Below are positions 36,664 to 48,957 of a DNA stretch of 64,000 nucleotides, in pieces (position 1 is the stretch's first letter; the number at the start of each line of letters is the position of its first letter). The stretch is from Chondrilla cf. caribensis (taxonomy: Eukaryota; Porifera; Demospongiae; Chondrillida; Chondrillidae). Location: the NCBI GenBank assembly GCA_964020155.1, contig OZ026548.1, forward strand, positions 3,158,397 to 3,222,396, given 5' to 3'. The notes beneath the pieces are model-generated. The model was not told where the DNA came from, made no database searches, and was given only the letters and a program-made list of their open reading frames with translations. The position numbers were made by a program, and so were the translations under genes.

Positions 36664-37848
36664 GTACTACATCGAACCCTACAGACAATGACCTGATAGG
36701 CTAAAAAGCCCAGCCAATACTCTGCTTAGCTGAGATTGACTACTCAGAACATTACCCAGTACTACTGATGAGGAGTGGTATTCTCTGAAAAGGCCTTAGC
36801 ACATTGGCAAAGAAATGAATATTACCAATTCTGGTCAAAATCCCTTATCCTTCAAAGGTGGCTGCATATGACCTAACTGGTGAAACTAACTGACTATTCC
36901 ACCCTTCAAGATGCAGGTTACATGTATGTACAATTATTGTGATATACATATGATACACTATGAGAACAACAACCATGATACATACATATGTATGTACATA
37001 CTACTATAGTGTACTGTGTGGCTATTCTATAATACACAGTCAAATACAACACACATTATGTTGTGTGTTGACATCCACAATATATTACTGTACATACACA
37101 TACAGTACCAAAGTACACATGTCCAAACCATAACTAATAACAGACCCAAGGTAGACCACCAGGTGTCTAAACTGTTTGTTTAGGTAATTTGATATTATGC
37201 AATTTGACATGATTTTTTCATGGAGGGGATATACTGTACCGAATATTATTAGACACATTACACATAGTGATGAGTAGACAACAAGCCATGAGTAAACCAC
37301 CAACACCTACACCTACGCAAACTACCACAACAATTCCCATAAGGGGAATATTCAAACCAACCCTCGATTGTGGCTGAATACCAAGGAAAGCATGGCTAGT
37401 CAACAGTGCACTAGTACAAGAAAGCTAAAGTAGACAATACTGCATTGGTTCTTTGGTACATGCTACCAATAAACCCAATTTCCAAAAAGGTGCAAACAAG
37501 TTATATAGCTAAGTAAAATGCAGTTAGAAACTGCTCGGTAAGGTTGACAATGTGTGCCTTCATGTCTGTATGAATACAAGACTCTCTTCCAACATGTGTA
37601 TACCGAATGCACACAATAGTCTTACACCTATACCACCTTACACCCCATGGTTACTTGTAGATAGGTTCTGCTGAAGAAGTTCAATCATTTGTACATGTCC
37701 TGCATGGATATATTACTGCTATCTTCCTTACACTATTATACAACATCTTTGTCCACTGGTACAAAAGCCAAGAAATCAATCAAAAAGGTGGCTACATGAC
37801 AAAGTAGATGACGTAAGACTATTGATGTTGACATGTAAATACAGCAAG
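36664..37848. other. no gene recognised
   Basis: Unique AT-rich sequence leading into the tandem array. The frames present are short and show no family signature. Confidence 0.5.
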
Positions 37849-40754
37849 GTGAGTGGAAGGAAGTCCTTATATGGTATTCTAATGTTTACTCAACATGTAC
37901 TGGTGAAGGTTTCATGTCCATTTCAGTTTCATGTTGGAAGGTGGAATTATATTACAAGATCAGAACACCTCTAAATACGTACTGGTTACTACATGTTCTC
38001 TGTGCCGTATTGCGTTTACTGCTCGAGACTCAAGTGCGTGAAGCACCCGAGGGCGAGTGCAGTGAATGGAGCAAGGTAGTAAAGGGTGTGTGTAGTGAGT
38101 GGCTTATCGCAAATACCTGCCAAGAATGTACGCTTGAATTCATATACTATTTCTCCCCCTAGCTTCAATAATTCCAGCAATATCGACTCTCTTCCCACAA
38201 AATGGCCTAGCATAAGGATTTGCAGCCTTCCAGCAGTATTGAAAATCAGCCACTGGCTATTGAGTAAGCGATTTGATTCCGACATGAAGGATGATGATTT
38301 CCAAGAACCATATATGGTAACCACACAAAACACCATATCCTGATCACATAACAGAAGACTTACTTGGTGTATTCCGTTCATTATCCCCCAACAGTATTGG
38401 TATGGGTTGAGGCCAATTCCTATGTCATCTTATTGGTTTAACAAGGTCACTAACATATATATGTAAACCTACTTATTGTATTATTAGGGGAAGTTTCAGT
38501 GTCCACATAATGTATGTAGTGTTTGAGCTCTTAGGCATGCAGACCTTAGTTCGTGTCAACTTCAGTTATTAAATGTTCAACCAATATTAATGTAATATTA
38601 CAGTATGTATCATGTGTTCATACTCTTGTACTAAAACAGCTATTTCATATGTAAATTTGCACATAAGAAAATGATGACAAAAAATACTGAATTTGAAATT
38701 CTGTCACACATAAATTGATTGAAAAGCAATTACAACAATCACTGATACCCCAGCAAAACTCCTTCAATTAACACTGTAGAGGAGTTGAAAGGTATCATTG
38801 CAGACACTTAATTGCCTGCGTGTAATTTGAGTAGAGAGGGTGGGCATTACATAACCCCACAATTCAGTTCAGGGATCACTAATGAGACAGATCTATCATG
38901 ATTACAGGGCAGAGAGAATGATTGCAAAAGTTATAGAGTGAACCATACCAAACATGAGACTGAAGCATATTCGAATCACACTTATCAGTATATCAGTACT
39001 GTAGATCCTGAGTATTGAGCACAAAATACAGTAAAGAAGAACCTGATAAACAAATACAATATACCTACAATTCTCCAACATGCACATAATATTGTACAGA
39101 GTGCAAATAGGTACAGTAATGATATAACAAACCCAAGCCACAAGGATAACTGGAAGAACCATACAAAACTACTGCACTCTGTATTGGTAATGTTTAGGTG
39201 GGGTTATGGTAGGAGGGGCACAATGTTCATCTGCAGAATGGAGATGGGGTTATCATCCTCACTAGAGGACTTCAAAGGTAACAGTCCACTTTCAAAAACA
39301 GCTAAGAGTACCAAGTGGAAATATACAAAGTTTCCCCTCCACTCCACCCTCATCTACGGGGATAATCTGAGGGGGGAGTTCGCCCCATAAGTCTTCTGGG
39401 CAACCCAGCCAGCACACAACAGGATACTTGTGGGAATGTACATTTCCTGTATGTAAGGTTGAGTGGTTTCTCCATTAACCTAGCATAAACAGAAGAAGTA
39501 AGGCTTAGCAATGACTGGCAATGGCATTCGTATGAATTAGAAGTTCTATAGCAGTACAGTACTTACTCGAAAATTTTCCTTATACAGTCTCAGACACAGT
39601 AAATAGCTTGTATAGATGTTTAATGAAAGATTTTCACACAACCCAATCTCAAAAACAGTCAAAATTATAACTCTTATCATGTAGTAGTACAATAAATTAA
39701 TTACATTTGCAAGTACAAAACCTGCCATTATACACTGTACATGGACTTTTCATGTTAGTGCTATACGTACAAGTAACATTAACATTGCAGACTCTATGTA
39801 ACAGATAAGCACATTAAGGAAATACATACACTTCAACCACGCAGACTATACAATAAAGACTCAATATTATACGCCATGTACATACATAATACTCAATACT
39901 AGGACTAAATAAGAAATTTCTCAACAACTATGTACCACACATAAGGTGTGCAAATCAGAGTATGTGTATATTTATAAACAAACAAGACATTCACCAGTAA
40001 GGTTTGATCACTCTACATGGTCAACACTTAAAGTGAATCACTGCTTTATCTGCCAAATCTTTAAACCCACCACAATTTCCCAATACCAATATAATGTACA
40101 AGTATGTACCAATGGATATCCAGTTAATCCACTAAACTCGTTAATCCACGATACTCTTCGACAACGAATTGTGATGGATTAACAAGACTTCACTGTATGT
40201 GTATGCATATGTGTCTATTTGACTAAAACACTATTTATAAACTTTATATCATCTTGTACATACGTATGTAAATTATAACAATATAGTCTATCAGAGTTAC
40301 TAGATATGGAGTAAACCAGTTCAGAGCTTAGGGTAGGCCCACTAACTGTTTACTTGTATGATCTGGGAAGACAGAGGAAATGCTCCCCTCCACTCCCTTA
40401 GCTCACAACAACACCTTGCATACACTGCACTGTGTGATGGTACTACAATACTAGTAGGATTTTACTCTGAGACTTGCATATGTTTGAGGGAGGGGGAGTG
40501 GCTCACTACAAACTATGATGGTGATCAACTTTATATCAATTCTAGCTACTTTGTCAAAGGTATCCTTTTTGGAAGGAATGGGAAATATACCCCAAATTTC
40601 CCCCTAAGTAAACCCTCCTTGAGTATGTACGTCCTGTTTGTTATGGTTGTACAATCAAAAGATTGTACAAAAATCCCTCAATCTCCATTTTACTGATTAC
40701 ATCATATCCTGTGAGATGACCACAGAAACCATCTGTTTAGCTGTCAGAGCTTAC

Positions 40755-40760
40755 TATAAA
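40755..40760 (+). promoter_or_regulatory. TATA box of mini-gene copy 1
   Basis: TATAAA followed by AGG, 98 bp before the ATG at 40853. Transcription would be expected to start about 25-35 bp downstream, leaving a short leader. The same box and spacing are kept in the other two copies. Confidence 0.5.
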
Positions 40761-40852
40761 AGGAGCAACAAAAGGGCAGTTGTCATCAGCAGCAAAAGAA
40801 AAACTATTGAAATTTGAAGAATAAGTGGCTTTCCTTACTAAATTCTACAGAG

Positions 40853-41092
40853 ATGGATCCAGTTGTTAAGAAGTGAGTACAACTTTTATGTAACATATGT
40901 ATTATGAATACAGCTGGTAGGGTATCATTATGTACCAAAGTTATTATTGCTGTCTGAATAGTGTGAGGAAACTGGTGCTAATTGTATGCTTTTACTTTCA
41001 ACAGATCAACTCAGGAACCTGCATGCAGCATCCAGATGAATACCAACCCAACAATGTCTGGTGTAACTCCTAGAAGCTGCGTCATATTGTGA
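40853..41092 (+). CDS. CaaX mini-gene copy 1: spliced 35-residue peptide ending CVIL
   Basis: Exons 40853-40872 and 41005-41092 are joined by an intron with GTGAGT donor and a TTTTACTTTCAACAG acceptor. Together they encode 35 residues, beginning MDPVVKKSTQEP and ending GVTPRSCVIL. The last four residues form a CaaX box with Leu in the final position, the pattern favoured by geranylgeranyltransferase I and seen in Ggamma subunits and Rho-type GTPases. A TATA box lies upstream and AATAAA at 41348 downstream. The ATG is also preceded by a good acceptor-like tract (TTCCTTACTAAATTCTACAG), so the first exon could be internal and the protein longer. Function unknown; the coding status rests on structure and on identity between copies, not on homology. 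Confidence 0.45.
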
Positions 41093-41347
41093 ACGACTTT
41101 TTTTACAAACAGACCCTGAAACTAACTGTCAACGCAGAACAAAACATACTGACAACATTTTGCCGATTTTGTGTGTCCTATGTCCTCGTCTATTCCTTAA
41201 TTTATTCCTAACTTTCATGTATTTATATTCCTATTTTTACAATGATGGTTTGAACGATGTGAATATTATACCAGTGTGTGATAAAAACAAGCATGTGATA
41301 CTCCGTTACATACGATTGATCCTATCTCGGGCGGCAAATTGTGAGGA

Positions 41348-41353
41348 AATAAA
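41348..41353 (+). terminator. poly(A) signal of mini-gene copy 1
   Basis: AATAAA about 256 bp after the stop codon, in GGAAATAAATTTTAT; the same hexamer is present in copy 3 and altered to AACAAA in copy 2. Confidence 0.45.
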
Positions 41354-42099
41354 TTTTATATTTATTATAAAAAATACATGGAATTTCCGAGGGAAAGTTG
41401 TAGGGGTAGTATGTTAGATCTAGCGGGGTAAGCATGGATATGCGTCAGTGATAAAGCGATGCAGCTGGTGCAGGTCTTATCAATGTTATTTTCTGACTCA
41501 ATTTGTCGACAGCTATATCGACTTCGATCCAGCACTAAACACAGCACAACCAAAGAGATCTTGATACATAATAAAGTACAGAATTATTTACTTGGCGAGA
41601 TCTTCGTAGCACGTTGTGCCGTTCTGTCATGCTAGAGCGTCCAGAAAATCCAAAGATCCGATGGAACAATCAGAAATAGACCACTACTAAGTCCCACGCC
41701 GAGAGGCATTGTGCAACACACCCTGAGTTCTTCCGATCGCGTGTCGTCCGCGTAACAACTACGTTTGGATAGTCTAACTAGCTAGACTAACGTTTGGCCT
41801 GTGAAAATGTCTATAAAAACTGTTTGAACGGCTCCTATATAAACACACAACATATCACCTTTCATTGAATTCCCAGATCTTAAAGTAGATAAAATGCATG
41901 TATGTAGATATATAGCTACAGATAAAATACATGTTGTCATATAATAGTCATATGCATGTTGTTATTATAATTGTAGAGATCAAAACTTGAACCAATTTTC
42001 GATAGGAACTCCTTATCTCATTCCAATCTTATGACCATATTGCTTGAATGACTGCACCTTTAGGGGGTTCCATTCACCTGCCATACCTTATATTAATCA

Positions 42100-42606
42100 A
42101 CGGATAAAGTACTGTTGATTACAGAACAATCTCATATCACCGAATCCATTGTTAAACCTATCTATAAGTCTGGTTCTACATCTGACCTAAACAATTACAG
42201 GGGCATTCTCTTACTGAACATGTTGGGTAAAATTATCAATTTCTCAAATAAAGATTTTACAAAGCTTTGATAGCATCCCACATCATAATTCGTGGCTCAG
42301 ACTACAAGAATTAGGAATTAATCACAAGATAACCAGAATCCTACACTCAGTGTATGCCAAAAGCAGAGCTACAGTATTGACCAACAACATGCCACCTTTG
42401 TGATTCAGGAACAAAGTACAATCTGTTTAATGTTTGTAGATGAAATTGTCCTTTTGGCAAATACTCTGGACATGCTGCAGGCTCAACTCAACTCTGCCCA
42501 ATCATTTTTGTACTCTGAGCAGTCTGAAAGTCAATACCATCAAACAAAAATCAGAAAGGATAGGAAGCTAAGTGACAAACACATAACTTTGAGATACCAT
42601 CAGTGT
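42100..42606 (+). pseudogene. reverse-transcriptase relic of a non-LTR retrotransposon (unit A1)
   Basis: Broken frames encode PIYKSGSTSDLNNYRGILLL, typical of the motif preceding the RT fingers, then a VYAKSRA-like stretch. The piece ends with FVDEIVLLANTLDMLQAQLN, which corresponds to the active-site region (F/Y-x-D-D, here FVDE, so the second catalytic Asp is changed). Stops, frameshifts and an internal deletion separate the parts. The lineage (CR1, L2 or Jockey-like) cannot be set from so short a piece. Confidence 0.75.
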
Positions 42607-42792
42607 TGACATGTAAATGTATAGTAGGTAAGTGGAAGAATGTCCTTATATCCTAATGTTTACTCAACATGTACTGGTGGAGATTCCATGCCCATTTCAG
42701 TTTCATGTTGGAAGGTGGGACGTTGATGGCAGAGGAGAACACATCTAAGATACACACACAATATTATACATAATATTATGTATACACAACAC

Positions 42793-42849
<57 letters not shown>

Positions 42850-42997
42850 CACACACACGCAGACACACACACAAACACACACACACACACGTACACACAC
42901 AAACACACACATACACACACACGCATACACACACACACACAAACACACGCATACATACACACACAAAAATACACACACACACACACACACACAAACA
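42793..42997 (+). repeat. compound (CA)n microsatellite in unit B1
   Basis: AC-rich tract with many single-base interruptions; the equivalent tract in B2 (58364-58560) has a different length and includes a run of A residues. Confidence 0.95.
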
Positions 42998-44365
42998 CAC
43001 GGGTGCCAGCACACATATAAACATATACACAGCTAATTTTCACAGTATCTAACGAAACTAATACCATGCACAATAGGTAGATTTGCTTGTTTGTCCTGAA
43101 CATGTAACATGCAATATTCTCATATATCCCGTTTGGATGTGCTGCAGCAGATATAAGGTGTTTGTTTGATTAGCTAACACTTAATCTGCTGCAGTATGCC
43201 TAGGCAGGATACAACTTAAATATTATGTCCTGGTATAGACAATTTATACACCTTGTCTCATATATAATAGCATGTGAAATAGAAAGTACTTACCAATTTC
43301 CCACCTGGTTCTCAATCGATTAATCTTAACAATGTGAACCTGTCTGAAGACCTGTGCTGCACCACATATAAGAGCAATCTCCTCTTTGATCCGCATAATA
43401 TCAATCATCCAAAACCAGGATCCAAATCCCCTTCACTGACTCTCAGACTGTCAGACTGTAACTTCCACAATAATCACCATTACCACTTTATTGATTTCAC
43501 CATAATGAAAATTACCTTGTCTAGCATGAAGCCTGACAAGATGCACCTAGTAGTACAGTACATCTTATGTTTCAATTGTAGCAAGCAGGGATTTTGTCAG
43601 AGTGGTAACTTTCTTTGAGAGTGTATGCATATGCTAAAAGGGTACTTACTGAGTAAGTTGTACTGCACTCTCTGTGTAGGTGAATAAGCACACAGAAAGT
43701 ATAATACATACCACGTTTAGGAGCAAACAATACCCTTCAGTACAGATCAACCCACTTTGGAGGTCATCTTACCACAGGACATTTCCAAGTCCCAAATTTC
43801 AAACTATAGCATAGGGCATTTATATTAGATACCACCCATGATATCCAAGAAAAGGAAAAGAATTGTACTTTGTGGATCTTGAGTATTTTGCACCAAATAC
43901 ACTGTGGAGATGAAAAGCCCATAACTTTCTAACATGTATGTACAGTACAGAGTGTGGAAATAGGTACAGTAATAATAGTGAAACCAAACTACAGGAATAA
44001 CTAGCAGGTGGAGTGTTTATCCTCACTTGGGGAATTCAAGGGTAAAAGTCAACTTCCAACCAGCTACGAGTAAATAGTAGTAGCATATGGAACCTCCCCC
44101 CACCCCACCCCATGTTCATCTGTGTACCTAATCAAAGGGTGTAGTTTCCACAAGAAGACTGCAAATCACACCCAAACCAGTACATAACAGGAAGTGGAGG
44201 CGTGAACTTCCTTTATGAGATGGTTGAGTGGTTTCTCCATTAAGTTAGCAAAAACAGAACATGTAAGGCTTAATGACTAGCAATGGCATCCGTATGGATT
44301 GGAAATCTCATTAAAATTTCACACAGTCAAACACGAGCTGTCTATGAAGGACTGTACTTGCAAAA

Positions 44366-44553
44366 GAGTTGCACCATACCGCTAAACGTGACAGTATGCA
44401 GTCCTATACGAAAGCTAAGTGGAATTCAGCCTGCTGGGAGAGAAAGGAGAAAAGTGAAAACCCGGCAACTGCGGGACTCGAACCCAGGGTGTCTAACTAA
44501 AGCCACCATAAAGAGAGTTACACCATACCGCTAAATGTGACAGCATGTGGTCC
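44366..44553 (-). repeat. tRNA-derived SINE-like sequence in unit B1
   Basis: On the minus strand there is a near-perfect Pol III B box (GGGTTCGAGTCC at 44485-44474) preceded at tRNA spacing by an A-box-like TAGCGGTATGGTGTAACTC. A roughly 39-bp direct repeat (GAGTTGCACCATACCGCTAA and following bases) flanks the segment at 44366-44404 and 44515-44553. Unit B2 has a single copy of that repeat and lacks the roughly 149 bp between. It is not an intact tRNA because the acceptor stem does not pair. Confidence 0.55.
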
Positions 44554-47500
44554 TTGTGCCCTTGTTCCCATATGTCACTTCTGCTGGATTTAGCTATGAT
44601 ACAATCCATTGCACATACAGGGAGTACCTATATACTTATTATTCCAACATGAGACTGAAGCATGCCCGAAGGAAAAGGTTCACACTTCACAATTCAGCAT
44701 TGTAGATCTTAAGTATTTTGCTGAGAGTGTTTCAATGACATACATTTATGTGTTCACAGTTGTGCCTGACAATTAACCCCGATATCATCATGGGTATTGA
44801 GTTTACCTTTGCAAATCATACATTACCACAAGTATATAAGTACAGTGATATGCAGTACAAATCGCTATCAAGTACCTTCAATAATGGCAGATCAAGTTGT
44901 ACATGTTTTCAGAGATACGTGAGTACTGGTTGACATTATGTACATGAGGTATGTATGTACGTACCAAGTGAAGTGTACGCATATGTACTATGTACTAGGG
45001 AGGATTTCATGTCCATTTCAGTTTCATGTTGGGAGGTGGGATTATATTACAAGATCAGAACACCTCTAAATACGTACTGGTTACTACACATTCTATGTGC
45101 TGTATTGCGTTTACTGCTCAAGACTTAAGTGTGTGAAGCACCCGAGGGCAAGTGCAGTGAATGGAGCAAGGCGGCAAGGAGGGTGTGTAGTGAGTGGCTT
45201 ATCGCAAATAACTGCCAAGAAAGTACGTTTGAATTAATATACTATTTCTCCCCTCGCTTCAATAATTTCAGTAATTTTGATTCTCTTCCTATAAAATGGG
45301 CTAGGATAGGCATTTGCAGCCTTCCAGCATTATGAAGTAAGCGTAAGCGATTTGATTCCGATGTGGAGGATGATGATTTCCAAGAACCAAGTATGGTAAC
45401 CACACAAAACATGCTATATCCTGGTCACATAACAGAAGACTTACTTGGTGTATTCTGTTCATCATCCCCCAACAGTATTGGTATGGGTTGAAGCCAATTC
45501 CCTCTGTCATCTAATTGGTTTAACAAGGTCACTCACTCACTTATCGTATTATTCGGGAAAGTTTCAATAATGTATGTAGTGTTTGAGCTCTTAGGTATGC
45601 AGACCTTAGTTCATTTCAACTTCAGTCATTAATGTTCAACCAATATTAATGTAATATTACAGTATCATCTGTACGTTTTCACGTACTACAATAGCTATTT
45701 CATATATAAAACTCAAGAAATGATGACAGAATCTTCCGAATTTGAAATTCTGTCGCACATAAGTTGACAGAAAAGCAATTACGATATAATCACTAATAGC
45801 CAAGCAAAAATCCTTTGATTAACACTGTAGAGGAGTTGAAAGGTATCATTGCAGACACTTGCTTGGATGTAATTTGAGTGGAGGGGGTGGGTATTACGTA
45901 ACCCCACAATCAAGGTTCAGGGTTCATCAGGGCAGTGAGAATGATTGCAAGTGTTATAGAGTGAACCACATACTGACGTGAGATTGTAGCATGTCTGAAT
46001 CACACTCTATATCAGTACTGTAGATGCTGAGTGTTTTGCACCAAATACAGTAGAGATATTATATGCCTCCTCTGACATGTACATATTGTACAGAGAGTGA
46101 TAATAGGTACAGTAATGATATACGTAACAAAACCAAGCCACAAGGATAACTGGAAGAACCATACAAAACTACAACACTCTGTACTGGTAATGTTTAGGTG
46201 GGGTTATGGTAGGAGGGGCACAATGTTCATCTGTAGAATGGAGATGGGGTTATCATCCTCACTAGAGGACTTCAAAGGTAACAGTCCACTTTCAAAAACA
46301 GCTAAGAGTACCAAGTGGAAATATACAAAGTTTCCCCCCCACTCCACCCCCATCTATGGGGATAATCTGAGGGGGGAGTTCGCCCCATAAGTCTTCTGGG
46401 CATCCCAGCCAGCACACAACAGGATACTTGTGGGAATGTACATTTCCTGTATGTAAGGTTGAGTGGTTTCTCCATTAACCTAGCATAAACAGAAGATGTA
46501 AGGCTTAGCAATGACTGGCAATGTCATTCATATGCATTGAAAGTTCTATAGCAGTACAGTACTTACTCAAACACTTTCCTTATACAGTTTCAGACACAGT
46601 ATAATAGTTTGTATAGATGTTTAATGAAAGATTTTCACACAATCCAATCTCAAAAACAGTCAAAATTATAACTATTATCATCATAATTATAGTAGTACAA
46701 TAAGTTAATTACATTTGCAAGTACAAAACCTACCATTATACACTGTACATGGACTTTTCATGTTAGTGCTATACGTACAAGTAACATTAACATTGCAGAC
46801 TCTATGTAACAGATAAGCGAATTAAGGAAATACATACACTTCAACCATGCAGACTATACAATAAAGACTCAATATTATCACCATATTAAAGATTATACGC
46901 CATGTACATACATAATACTCAATACTAGGACTAGATAATAAAATTCTCAACAACTATGTACCACACATAAAGTGTGCAAATCAGGGTATGAACAAACAAG
47001 ACATTCACCAGTAAGGTTGATCACTCTACATGGTCAACACTTAAAGTGAATCACTGCTTTATCCGCCAAATCTTTAAACCCACCACAATTTCCCAATACC
47101 AATATAATGTACAAGTACGTACGTACCAATGGATATCCAGTTAATCCATCAAATGCGTTAATCCACAATATTCTTTGACAACGAATTGCACAGATTAACA
47201 AGACTTCACTGTATGTGTATGCATATGTGTCTATTTGACTAAAACACTATTTATAAACCTAAACTTATATCATCTTGTACATACGTATGTAAATTATAAC
47301 AATACAATTACAATACAGACTATCAGAGTTACTAGATATGGAGTGAACCAGTTCAGGGCTTAGGGTAGGTCCACTAACTGTTTACTTGTATGATCTGGGA
47401 AGACAGAGGAAATGCTCCCCTCCACTCCCTCAGCTCACAACAACACCTTGCATACACTGCACTGTGTGATGGTACTACAATACTAGTAGGATTTTACTCT

Positions 47501-47750
47501 GAGACTTGCACTATGTGCACTATGCATTCACTTTACATCAATTCTACTTTGTCAAAGGTATCTTTTGGAGGGAATGGGGAATATACCCCAAATTTCCCCC
47601 TAAGCAAACCCTCCTTGAGTATGTATGTCCTGTTTGTTATGGTTGTACAATCAAAAGATTGTACAAAAATCCCTCAATCTCCATTTTACTGATTACATCA
47701 TATCCTGTGAGATGACCACAGAAACCATATGTTTAGCTGTCAGAGCTTAC

Positions 47751-47756
47751 TATAAA
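47751..47756 (+). promoter_or_regulatory. TATA box of mini-gene copy 2
   Basis: TATAAA 98 bp before the ATG, the same spacing as in copies 1 and 3. Confidence 0.45.
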
Positions 47757-47848
47757 AGGAGCAACAAAAGGGCAGTTGTCATCAGCAGCAAAAGAAAAAT
47801 TATTGAAATTTGAAGAATAAGTGGCTTTCCTTACTAAATTCTACAGAG

Positions 47849-48140
47849 ATGGATCCAGTTGTTAAGAAGTGAGTACAACTTTTATGTAGCAATGAATACA
47901 GCTGGTAGGGAGGTCAATAGTGGGTATCAATGTGCATGGAAATTTTCACCCTGCTGAGATTAATAACACGCATCGTTATGTACCAAAGTTATTATTGCTG
48001 TCTGAACAGTGTGAGGAAACTGGTGCTAATTGTATGCTTTTACTTTCAACAGATCAACTCAGGAACCTGCATGCAGCATCCAGATGAATACCAACCCAAC
48101 AATGTCTGGTGTAACTCCTAGAAGCTGCGTCATATTGTGA
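47849..48140 (+). CDS. CaaX mini-gene copy 2
   Basis: Exons 47849-47868 and 48053-48140 encode exactly the same 35 residues as copy 1, although the intron is about 50 bp longer (184 bp instead of 132) because of an extra segment near 47900-47970. The downstream AATAAA of the other copies is AACAAA here (around 48366), so 3' processing may be weaker or use another site. Identity of the coding exons despite intron and flank changes argues for selection or recent homogenisation. Confidence 0.42.
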
Positions 48141-48937
48141 ACGACTTTTTTACAAACAGACCCTGAAACTAACTGTCAACGCAGAACAAAACATACTGAC
48201 AACATTTTGCCGATTTTGTGTGTCCTATGTCCTTGTCTATTAATTTATTCCTAACTTTCATGTATTTATATTCCTTTTTTACAATGATGGTTTGAACGAT
48301 GTGAATATTATACCATACTGCGTTACATACTATTGATCCTATATCGGGCGGCAAATTGTGAGGAAACAAATTTTATCATTATTATACAAAGCATGGAATT
48401 TCCGAGGGAAAGTTGTAGGGGTAAGTATGTTAGATCTAGCGGGGTAAGCATGGATATGCGTCAGTGATAAAGCGATGCAGCTGGTGTAGGCCCAATCAAT
48501 GTTATCAATTTGTCGACAGCTATATCGACTTCGATCCAGCACTAAACACAGCACAACCAAAGAGACCTACATACATAATAAAGTACAGAATTATTTACTT
48601 GGCGAGATCTTCGTAGCACGTTGTGCCGTTCTGTCATGCTAGAGCGTCCAGAAAATCCAAAGATCCGATGGAACAATCAGAAATAGATCACTACTAAGTC
48701 CCACGCCGAGAGGCATTGTGCAACACACCCTGAGTTCTTCCGATCGCGTGTCGTCCGCGTAACAACTACGTTTGGATAGTCTAGCTAGCTAGCTAGACTA
48801 ACGTTTGGCCTGCGGAAATGTCTATAAAAACTGTACGAACGTGTTCACTAGGTACAGGGGAGTTCGATATAACAGGATCCTAAACACACAACACATCAGC
48901 TTCCATTGAATTTCCAGATCTTAAAGTAGATAAAATA

Positions 48938-48957
48938 CTAGGTGTGAACGTGGTTCA
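48938..48957 (-). other. Helitron 3' terminus with hairpin and CTAG
   Basis: Minus-strand TGAACCACGTTCACACCTAG. The TGAAC and GTTCA arms pair around a 3-base loop about 7 bp before the terminal CTAG. Helitron 3' ends are known to have a short hairpin 5-12 bp before CTRR. Confidence 0.75.

Larger units (their letters stand above)
37849..42634 (+). repeat. tandem array unit A1 (about 4.8 kb)
   Basis: This is the first of three related units (A1 here, A2 at 44991-48937 plus 57611-58203, A3 at 60226-64000). It starts with TACTCAACATGTACTGGTGA and TTTCAGTTTCATGTTGG, a beginning shared with the B units. In order it contains a non-coding part, a small Tigger-like MITE (about 40000-40199), the CaaX mini-gene (40755-41353), a CpG-bearing block (41420-41800) and a reverse-transcriptase relic (42100-42606). 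A1 and A3 are almost identical over long blocks, whereas A2 shows many small indels. Confidence 0.85.
42635..44990 (+). repeat. tandem array unit B1 (about 2.36 kb)
   Basis: It begins with the same roughly 80-bp sequence as unit A (TACTCAACATGTACTGGTG; TTTCAGTTTCATGTTGGAAG) and then diverges into a CA microsatellite and B-specific sequence. The matching copy is B2 (58204-60225). No gene was recognised. A short inverted pair (TGCTGCAGCAGATATAAGGT versus CACTTAATCTGCTGCAG) lies at about 43138-43195 and is repeated in B2. Confidence 0.8.
44991..48937 (+). repeat. tandem array unit A2, left part (interrupted by the Helitron)
   Basis: This matches A1 from its start through the mini-gene and CpG block to GATCTTAAAGTAGATAAAAT, where homology stops abruptly at 48937. 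It resumes at 57611 with TGTATGTAGATATATA. Many small indels and substitutions separate it from A1 and A3. Confidence 0.85.

Noticed and set aside
40358..40696. Open frame of 112 codons (MIWEDRGNAPL...) repeated in all three A units
   Set aside because: Its length changes to 100 and 81 codons in the other units through frame-shifting indels, and it overlaps the promoter side of the mini-gene. It behaves as non-coding repeat sequence.
41160..41417. 85-codon frame identical in A1 and A3
   Set aside because: It is disrupted in A2, has no recognisable domain and lies in the presumed 3' untranslated part of the mini-gene. Its identity reflects overall A1-A3 similarity.
44460..44545. Possible tRNA gene on the minus strand
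   Set aside because: The B box is good, but the acceptor stem does not pair and the A box region is shared with a flanking direct repeat; SINE-like origin fits better.
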